This document shows, piece after piece, positions 58,315-64,000 of a stretch of 64,000 nucleotides of DNA. Source of the stretch: Fluviicola sp. Lineage in GTDB: Bacteria; Bacteroidota; Bacteroidia; Flavobacteriales_D; Crocinitomicaceae. The position numbers and the translations under genes are program-made. The stretch lies in assembly GCA_002734085.1 (NCBI GenBank), contig NVXV01000012.1, positions 62,001 to 126,000 on the forward strand, read 5' to 3'. Below the pieces are notes generated by a model. That model did no database searches. It had not been told where the DNA came from and worked only from the letters and a program-made list of their open reading frames with translations. Position 1 is the stretch's first letter. The number at the start of each line of letters is the position of its first letter.

Positions 58315-59841
58315 TTAATCTCTCGAGCGATACTTTTTCATTTTAGCAATTTTTTCTTTCAAAGATAAGTTTTCCTCATCCGAAGACATTTTCTCCTCTG
58401 CTGAATCTTCTTTCTGTTTAGGCTGTACTTTCTCCTCCGGTTCTTTCTCTTTAGCTTCAGGTTTTTTATCGTCTAGCTCGTTAGCCTCCTCTTGATTCAC
58501 AGGCTTATATTTTGAAGCTGCTTTTCTGTATGGAACAGGCTCTATTTTCTTTTCAACAGGGCGTTCCCTTTTTTCTATGGGATGTTCTTGCTTTCTCTCA
58601 ACAAGGCGGTCTTTTTTAATCTGCTCTCCTTTTACTGGCTCGATCTTTTTCGACTGAACTGACTGCTCATCTTTATCCTCCTTTTCAGAAGGCTTTTTAA
58701 TTTTCTTAGAACCTTCAAAAACTTTAAATTCTCTAAAACTGCACTCTAAATTACCATTAAAGACTTTTATTTTTTTACTTGCTTTAAGTCCAACACTTTT
58801 AATTGCGTCAATGTTTGATGAAATCACCCAACAATCATAACCGACAAATGAGTTTTTAAAAGCATCGCCTAATTTTTGGTACAATTCAGCAATATCTTCA
58901 TCTTCTCCCATTCGTTCTCCATAAGGAGGATTACAAATTAATAATCCTTTTTCACTAGGAGGCTCCAGCTCAAATACATCTTTCACCGTAAATGAAATCA
59001 TATTTCCGATGGGAGCCATTCTACTGTTCCGTTTTGCTTTCTGTAGCATTCCCGCATCAATGTCTGAAGCAAAAATCTTAAACCCTAAATCAACAGGACG
59101 TCGATTTACTTCGCTTTGAACTTTTTCCCAGGCTTCAGCATCAAAAGATTTGAAGTTTTTAAAAGCATAATGTTGCCGCTCCACCATAGAAGGAATGTCT
59201 GCTGCCAATAATGCAGCTTCAATTGCAAGAGTTCCAGAACCACACATCGGATCAATTAACGGTGATTTTTTGTCCCAATTTGAAAGTCTTAATAGTCCAG
59301 CGGCTAAAACCTCGTTCATAGGAGCATCTCCTACTTCTTGACGATAACCTCTTTGAAACAATGGAATTCCGCTAGTATTTAATGAAACTGTCACAGATTT
59401 TTCTTTGATATAAACATCAAACATTACTTGAGGCGCTTTGATATTTACATTGGGGCGCGCATCAAATTTGTCTCGAAATACATCTGCAATTGCATCTTTT
59501 ACGAGTAAAAAAGGATATTGCGTATGTGTAAAAAGATTTGAGAAAACGGCTCCTTTGACAGCAAACGTTTTTTCCATTTCAAAGAAAGATGTCCAGTCAA
59601 TCTTTTTTGCTTCATCATAGAGATCTTTTTCCTTTTGAATATAAAAAGAAGCTACTTCTACCAGGACGGATATTGCAAGTCTACAGCGATAATTCAATCG
59701 ATAAACATCTTCCCATCCACCTTTAACTTGAACAGCACGATTCAACTTTTCGGTTTTATCATATCCCAGCTCCTTTAACTCTTCCTGAAGAATATCTTCG
59801 AAGCCATAAAGTGTTTTAACCGTAATTTTTAAATCTTTCAT
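58315..59841 (-). CDS. THUMP-domain rRNA methyltransferase, RlmL-like, with long charged tail
   Basis: A 508-residue protein. Residues about 1-160 contain the THUMP RNA-binding domain (KTLYGFEDILQEELKELGY, TFAVKGAVFSNLFTHTQYPFLLVKDAIADVFRDKF). Residues 160-385 are an SAM-dependent N-methyltransferase of the RlmL/RlmK (23S rRNA m2G2445) type with DPMCGSGTLAIEAALLAADIPS and the catalytic NPPYGERMGE. The last 120 residues (385-508) are an unusual low-complexity tail full of Lys, Glu and Pro (KKIKKPSEKEDKDEQSVQ, ERKQEHPIEKRERPVEKK), probably disordered and perhaps RNA-binding. The target nucleotide in this organism is not known. Four bases before the TRIC-type gene's stop, same strand. Confidence 0.87.
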   Translation of the reverse strand: MKDLKITVKTLYGFEDILQEELKELGYDKTEKLNRAVQVKGGWEDVYRLNYRCRLAISVLVEVASFYIQKEKDLYDEAKKIDWTSFFEMEKTFAVKGAVFSNLFTHTQYPFLLVKDAIADVFRDKFDARPNVNIKAPQVMFDVYIKEKSVTVSLNTSGIPLFQRGYRQEVGDAPMNEVLAAGLLRLSNWDKKSPLIDPMCGSGTLAIEAALLAADIPSMVERQHYAFKNFKSFDAEAWEKVQSEVNRRPVDLGFKIFASDIDAGMLQKAKRNSRMAPIGNMISFTVKDVFELEPPSEKGLLICNPPYGERMGEDEDIAELYQKLGDAFKNSFVGYDCWVISSNIDAIKSVGLKASKKIKVFNGNLECSFREFKVFEGSKKIKKPSEKEDKDEQSVQSKKIEPVKGEQIKKDRLVERKQEHPIEKRERPVEKKIEPVPYRKAASKYKPVNQEEANELDDKKPEAKEKEPEEKVQPKQKEDSAEEKMSSDEENLSLKEKIAKMKKYRSRD

Positions 59842-59847
59842 TCTGTA

Positions 59848-60453
59848 TTAATTTAACTCTTTAATTAAAGGTAGTTTCCATGAAAATATCACAGCAAATG
59901 TTCTAAAAAAGGCAATGAATGCTGCCGTCGACCACAATAACCAGGATTGACCACCAAAACCAAAATAATCACCAAGTAAATAAAGTGACCCTCCCAAGAG
60001 GCAAGGTATTGCATATATTTCTTTACGAAAAATCAATGGTATTTCGTTACACAAAACATCTCTTATTAAACCGCCAAAGGTAGCGGAAATCATTCCTAAA
60101 AACACAGCGGTTACTGCAAATTGTTCCGCATCTATACCTTTTTGAACTCCTAGAATAGTAAAAATAGCTATTCCTAGTGTATCGAAGATAAAGAAAGTTC
60201 TCCTTAATTCCCTCAGCCTACCTTGAAAAAACAAACCTATGGTCCCCCCTACAAATACAGTTATTAAATGAGTTATTGAATCCATCCAGGCAATATCTAC
60301 ATTTAGCAATAAGTCCCTAATTGTACCACCTCCGAGAGCAGTTATAAAAGCGATGATATAACCTCCGAGTACATCCAGATTTCTATCTGCTGCAGTAAGC
60401 ATTCCGCTTATCGCGAATACTAAAACACCTAAATGATCTAAAACTAAAAGCAC
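59848..60453 (-). CDS. TRIC-type (UPF0126/YicG) cation channel
   Basis: A 201-residue membrane protein with about seven helices in two repeats: FAISGMLTAADRNLDVLGGYIIAFITALGGGTIRDLL and IFTILGVQKGIDAEQFAVTAVFLGMISATFGGLIRDVLCNEIPLIFRKEIYA. The paired glycine motifs GGG(T/L)IRD are diagnostic of the prokaryotic TRIC family, which forms trimeric potassium or other cation channels. Physiological role unknown. It begins just before the divergent patatin gene (one base between the ATG and the alternative GTG start) and precedes the methyltransferase gene. Confidence 0.9.
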   Translation of the reverse strand: MLLVLDHLGVLVFAISGMLTAADRNLDVLGGYIIAFITALGGGTIRDLLLNVDIAWMDSITHLITVFVGGTIGLFFQGRLRELRRTFFIFDTLGIAIFTILGVQKGIDAEQFAVTAVFLGMISATFGGLIRDVLCNEIPLIFRKEIYAIPCLLGGSLYLLGDYFGFGGQSWLLWSTAAFIAFFRTFAVIFSWKLPLIKELN

Positions 60454-60492
60454 TGTGATTCTAATTTATTCGTTTTATGGTAAAAAAACTTA

Positions 60493-60500
60493 TATTTTTG
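60493..60500 (+). promoter_or_regulatory. -7 element of the patatin-like gene
   Basis: TATTTTTG (TAnnTTTG) lies between the in-frame GTG at 60455 and the TTG at 60527, so the transcript would start after the GTG; this points to the TTG as the true start. Confidence 0.5.
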
Positions 60501-60526
60501 TGCAAATTAACTCATTTTTAGGGAGC

Positions 60527-62809
60527 TTGAAACACAAGACAATAATTATTTTAATCCTAATGGCCTGCTCACTTCCAATGAGCTCATTTTCACAACGTGT
60601 AGGTGTTGTACTTAGTGGTGGGGGTGCTACTGGGTTAGCACATATTGGTGTTTTGATGGCTATTGAAGAAGCCGAGATTCCTATTGATTATATTGCAGGA
60701 ACAAGCGCTGGTGCTCTCGTTGGTTCTATGTATGCATGTGGATATTCTCCAGAAGAAATAAAAGCGTATATTCTATCCGACAAATTTTTAAAGATGTCCT
60801 CTGGCGATATTGAAAGTGAAGATCATTTTCTGCTGAGAAGAAAAGATGATAATGCTTCAATGCTTGATGTACCCTTTTCTAAAGACAGTATTTTTCAGAG
60901 TTTTCTTCCAACAAACTTCATTACTCCTTCTCTACTCGATTACGAGATGTTTAATTTTCTCGGTGTCACTGGAGCAGCTGTAAACGAAAATTTCGACTCG
61001 CTTTTTGTACCTTTTCGATGTGTTGCTTCCGATGTATCAAAAAAAGAAAGTGTTGTTTTCAGCGAAGGAAAATTAAATGCAGCAGTTAGAGCATCCATGA
61101 CGTATCCTTTCTACGTTAATCCAATACGTATAGATGGAACTTTGCTTTTCGACGGTGGGTTATACAATAATTTTCCCGCAAACGTGCTCTACGAATGCTT
61201 CAACAATGATTATATAATTGGGAGTAATGTTTCTTTTAATGCGCCCCCTCCAAACGAGAGTAGTCTGATTAGTCAGATTACCAATATGTTTATGCAAAAA
61301 ACAGATTTCAATTTACCCTGTGAAAACGGTGTAATTATTTCACCTGAACTTGAAGTGAGTACATTTGATTTCTCAGACGCTGAAACTGCGATAAGAAAAG
61401 GGTATGAGGCAGCTCAAACATACATAGATAGCATCCGATTATATGTACATAAAACTAGAACTATTGAAGAGGTCAATAACAAGCGAAAAGCATTTAAAAA
61501 GAAAATCTCACCTTTGTCTATTAACGAAATACAAGTGAATTCTGGACAAGATCTATCGTTTGTTAAAAGTTCTTTTATTGGTGATTCTATTTCAAAACCT
61601 ATTGACGAAAAAACATTTGGTCAACGCTTCTTTAGGGCATATTCCAGCCAGCAGATTAAGTACATATACCCAACGGTAGAGAAAAATTCGGATTCAACAC
61701 ACCGTCTATTATTAGATGTTACTAAAGAAAAGCCGTTTGAACTTAGGGTGGGAGGACATTTCTCTTCACGCCCCGTAAACACAGGATATATTGGGCTGTC
61801 GTATTATGACATTGGTTCAGGAGCAGTTGGAGTTCACGCAGAATCATACTTTGGAAAGTTTTATGGCTCAACCAAAATTCATATCAATTATGATATGCCA
61901 ACTCTTTATCCGTTTAGAGCTACTCCATACTTTACATTAAACAGTTGGGATTATTTTAGAAGTTTCTCAACTTTTTTTGAAGATGTAAAACCTTCTTTTC
62001 TAGTACAAAACGAAATGTATTATGGTCTTAGGTTAGCCATCCCTGCTTCTAACACATCTAAATTGTCCTTAGATTTTAGAGAATTCAAAAATAATGATGA
62101 GTATTATCAAACCTTAACCTTTAATAGCAGTGATACTGCTGATATTACAAATTTCAATGGGCAAAGTGCAATCTTTCAATTTGAAAACAACACACTAAAC
62201 AAAAAACAATGGGCAAATGAAGGCTCAATGCTTAAGTTTAGCTTTAGATATATTCAAGGGAAAGAACAAAGTTTATCTGGAACAACCACTGAAGAAAACT
62301 ATGATCTACGAAAATCTCATCGTTGGGTAAACTTATCCCTTGAGGGTCAGCAGTATTTTAATTTTACAAATTTCTTCAAACTTGGAATTTATGGAAAAAG
62401 TGTTTTTAATTCTCAATCACTCTTTTCAAATTATACGGCTTCAGTATTAACAATGACAGAATTTTCTCCTTTGCCAGATAGTAGAACATTTTTTATGGCT
62501 GAATATAGAGCGCCTCAATATGCTGGTGCTGGGTTGAATATCATTTTTAGTTATAATGATTTATTTGACTTTAGACTGGAGCCTTATTTTTTTCAACCAT
62601 TTCGTCAAATTGTTCAGTTTGAAAATGGTGGATTTGGTTATTCAGACTTGTTAGAAGAAGGCACGTTCATGGCTGGTGCCTCTATTATTTTTCATTCGCC
62701 TATTGGTCCAATTAGAGTATCCACTAATTACTTCCCAAAACAAGATAAACCGTTTACTACTCAACTTAGCTTTGGATACGTACTTTTTAATGAAAGGGCA
62801 TTTCGTTGA
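60527..62809 (+). CDS. Patatin-like phospholipase with C-terminal BamA-like barrel
   Basis: A 760-residue outer-membrane protein. From the TTG at 60527 it has a signal peptide (KHKTIIILILMACSLPMSSF). The patatin domain follows directly: GGGATGLAHIG (oxyanion hole), GTSAGA (nucleophile Ser60) and DGG (catalytic Asp, about residue 208). After about 340 the sequence has POTRA-like and beta-barrel character (INEIQVNSGQDLSFVKSSF; many alternating strands such as RVGGHFSSRPVNTGYIGLSYY), as in patatin-BamA (PlpD-type) phospholipases that anchor the lipase in the outer membrane. Two start codons are possible (GTG 60455, TTG 60527). Confidence 0.85.
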   Translation: MKHKTIIILILMACSLPMSSFSQRVGVVLSGGGATGLAHIGVLMAIEEAEIPIDYIAGTSAGALVGSMYACGYSPEEIKAYILSDKFLKMSSGDIESEDHFLLRRKDDNASMLDVPFSKDSIFQSFLPTNFITPSLLDYEMFNFLGVTGAAVNENFDSLFVPFRCVASDVSKKESVVFSEGKLNAAVRASMTYPFYVNPIRIDGTLLFDGGLYNNFPANVLYECFNNDYIIGSNVSFNAPPPNESSLISQITNMFMQKTDFNLPCENGVIISPELEVSTFDFSDAETAIRKGYEAAQTYIDSIRLYVHKTRTIEEVNNKRKAFKKKISPLSINEIQVNSGQDLSFVKSSFIGDSISKPIDEKTFGQRFFRAYSSQQIKYIYPTVEKNSDSTHRLLLDVTKEKPFELRVGGHFSSRPVNTGYIGLSYYDIGSGAVGVHAESYFGKFYGSTKIHINYDMPTLYPFRATPYFTLNSWDYFRSFSTFFEDVKPSFLVQNEMYYGLRLAIPASNTSKLSLDFREFKNNDEYYQTLTFNSSDTADITNFNGQSAIFQFENNTLNKKQWANEGSMLKFSFRYIQGKEQSLSGTTTEENYDLRKSHRWVNLSLEGQQYFNFTNFFKLGIYGKSVFNSQSLFSNYTASVLTMTEFSPLPDSRTFFMAEYRAPQYAGAGLNIIFSYNDLFDFRLEPYFFQPFRQIVQFENGGFGYSDLLEEGTFMAGASIIFHSPIGPIRVSTNYFPKQDKPFTTQLSFGYVLFNERAFR

Positions 62810-62837
62810 TTTGAGTTATTCTTTCCTAGTGAATTAT

Positions 62838-62845
62838 TATCTTTG
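62838..62845 (+). promoter_or_regulatory. -7 element of def
   Basis: TATCTTTG (TAnnTTTG) lies 14 bases upstream of the def ATG at 62860. Confidence 0.5.
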
Positions 62846-62859
62846 TAAAAAAAATTAGA

Positions 62860-63456
62860 ATGATATTACCGATTGTAGCTTACGGTGACCCTGTTTTAAA
62901 AAAAGAAGGAATAGAAATCGAAAAAGATTATGAAGGGCTTCAAAAATTGATCGACGACATGTTCGAAACCATGTATAATGCCTCTGGGGTTGGTCTTGCT
63001 GCACCTCAAATTGGAAAATCTATACGTTTGTTTATTGTTGATGCATCGCCATTTGCCGAAGAGGAGGATGAGGATAATCCAGATCCCAAAGCAAAAGGAC
63101 TGGAAGGATTTAAAAAAGTCTTTATCAACCCAATAATTGAAGAGGAGTCTGGAGAAAAATGGGCCTTTCAAGAAGGATGTTTGAGTATCCCTACAATTCG
63201 AGAAGATGTCTTCCGTAAAGAGAAGATTCTTATCACATATTTTGATGAAAATTTCAATTTTCATGAAGAGACTTATGAAGGTTATGCGGCAAGAGTTATT
63301 CAACACGAATACGATCACGTAGATGGAATTCTGTTTACAGATCATCTTTCTCCATTAAAAAAGAGAATGTTGAATAAGAAATTAAATAATATTTCTAAAG
63401 GCGAAGTCGATATCAATTATAGAATGAAGTTTCCCGTTAAAAAACGTACTAAATAA
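62860..63456 (+). CDS. def: Peptide deformylase
   Basis: A 198-residue iron metalloenzyme that removes the formyl group from nascent proteins. All three signature motifs are visible: GVGLAAPQIG (about residue 44), EGCLSIP (Cys ligand, about 107) and QHEYDHVDG (the HExxH-type metal site with H147 and H151 approximately). Length is normal, with a small insertion of acidic residues (EEEDEDNPDPKAKG) between motifs 1 and 2 as in many Bacteroidota. A further lipoprotein gene follows 8 bases later and is probably cotranscribed. Confidence 0.95.
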   Translation: MILPIVAYGDPVLKKEGIEIEKDYEGLQKLIDDMFETMYNASGVGLAAPQIGKSIRLFIVDASPFAEEEDEDNPDPKAKGLEGFKKVFINPIIEEESGEKWAFQEGCLSIPTIREDVFRKEKILITYFDENFNFHEETYEGYAARVIQHEYDHVDGILFTDHLSPLKKRMLNKKLNNISKGEVDINYRMKFPVKKRTK

Positions 63457-63464
63457 ATATAAAA

Positions 63465-64000
63465 ATGAAAATAAATTACTTTATTCTCTGTTTTCTAACT
63501 GTCACTATTCTTGCGTCATGTGGCAATAAAACTGAAGATCAACTACAGTCAAATGAAGAAGGTGACATCACTATTGAAGGATTGAAAGAAAGTATAAAAG
63601 AAATAGATGATTCTCTTTTTATGTTGACCAAGAAGAAAATGGAAGATCCCAATTTTAAAATTGACAGAATTGTTTTTCATGAAGGGATTAATCGAAACAA
63701 AAAATTCTTTGAAACATTTCCAGAAGATGATTACGCAAAAACGGCTCTTGAAAAAATAGCAAGTTTATATTTCCAATTGCAAATTGAAGGCGAAGCTGTA
63801 AAGTGGAGAGATTCTATTTTACATCATTATCCAAATACTGAGAACAAAACTGATATATTAATTATGCAGATGCATCACTACGATTTTGATAACTATAATA
63901 AAGAAAAGTTAGAGTACTATTTAAATAAACTTTTGAGCTTAAACACCCTGACAGAGGAGCAGAGGCAAGATTATGAATTTAGACTGAAGCATATAGATAA
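63465..64000 (+). CDS. Lipoprotein, C-terminus beyond window
   Basis: An open frame from the ATG at 63465 to the window edge (178 codons read). The signal MKINYFILCFLTVTILASC has a lipobox with Cys19, then GNKTEDQLQSNEE. The mature part is helical, with segments like YAKTALEKIASLYFQLQIEG and AVKWRDSILHHYPN that look like TPR-type repeats of the tol-pal YbgF kind used in outer-membrane protein assembly. Truncated at the window end, so length and full domain content are unknown. Confidence 0.75.
   Translation, partial: MKINYFILCFLTVTILASCGNKTEDQLQSNEEGDITIEGLKESIKEIDDSLFMLTKKKMEDPNFKIDRIVFHEGINRNKKFFETFPEDDYAKTALEKIASLYFQLQIEGEAVKWRDSILHHYPNTENKTDILIMQMHHYDFDNYNKEKLEYYLNKLLSLNTLTEEQRQDYEFRLKHID

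Noticed and set aside
1-64000. Prophage, integrase, transposase or CRISPR-Cas genes
   Set aside because: None of the open frames shows integrase, transposase, terminase, capsid or Cas motifs; the repeats found have no associated enzyme in this window.

Overview
This window is low-GC chromosomal DNA that looks like a member of the Bacteroidota, most likely Flavobacteriales (inference). The reasons are: repeated TAnnTTTG -7 promoter elements just upstream of genes with almost no Shine-Dalgarno signals; a kelch protein ending in a type IX secretion-like C-terminal domain; a DUF5723/thrombospondin-3/OmpA outer-membrane protein; DUF4920 and DUF547 lipoproteins; and many small MKK...C lipoproteins. 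No species can be named from the sequence alone.

Layout. 1-1829: end of the str operon on the minus strand (rpsL, rpsG, start of fusA, cut by the window edge). 2121-11137: UvrD-type helicase, valS, a TonB-C-like secreted protein, recG and a kelch/T9SS protein. 11286-16482: gapA with a CYTH phosphatase-like gene, thioredoxin, a membrane-anchored MutS-like ATPase, a DMT exporter and a small GlsB-type membrane protein. 16563-25035: orphan urocanate hydratase, histidine kinase, LRR protein overlapping ribF, acyl-CoA dehydrogenase, a DUF4920 lipoprotein, rnhB. 25120-32621: a membrane-tethered propeller-like protein, the large OmpA-type protein, a lipoprotein, nadC, a hypothetical gene and a hotdog thioesterase. 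32626-35898: aldehyde dehydrogenase, a polysaccharide flippase and a small conserved gene.

35900-42000 is the accessory part of the window. It begins with a decayed tandem tRNA-Gly array (one intact gene, two broken copies) and tRNA-Leu, then carries a GNAT gene, a metal-responsive arsR-merTP-GDCCVxC operon, and a minus-strand block (AraC regulator, SDR oxidoreductase, broken DoxX-like gene, YceI, Crp/Fnr regulator). Its intergenic spaces contain at least seven copies of a GTTCGACA motif, and the AraC-to-Crp block is bracketed by a perfect 19-bp direct repeat. Three look-alike AGCCCTGTA terminators lie in the same stretch.

42015-47976 returns to housekeeping-like genes: arsC behind mlaF and mlaE, sprT, manC, a Zn-ribbon-like hypothetical gene, and a divergent pair of a TIGR04283-type glycosyltransferase and a DUF547 lipoprotein. 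47981-48318 is a MITE-like repeat with terminal inverted arms that completely fills the gap before hflX; partial relatives lie at 4440-4530 and 57281-57440. Three of its arms fold into the same two-stem hairpin with compensatory base changes. 48326-64000 holds hflX, a cytochrome c and a small membrane protein, a pair of amidohydrolases (only one of three domains keeps its metal ligands), superoxide dismutase, MarC, an RlmL-type methyltransferase with a long charged tail, a TRIC-type channel, a patatin-BamA-like lipase, peptide deformylase and a partial lipoprotein.

No CRISPR array, prophage, rRNA gene, intact transposase or integrase was found. The strongest unexplained signals are the covarying hairpin repeat, the GTTCGACA-marked accessory block and the broken tRNA-Gly array.
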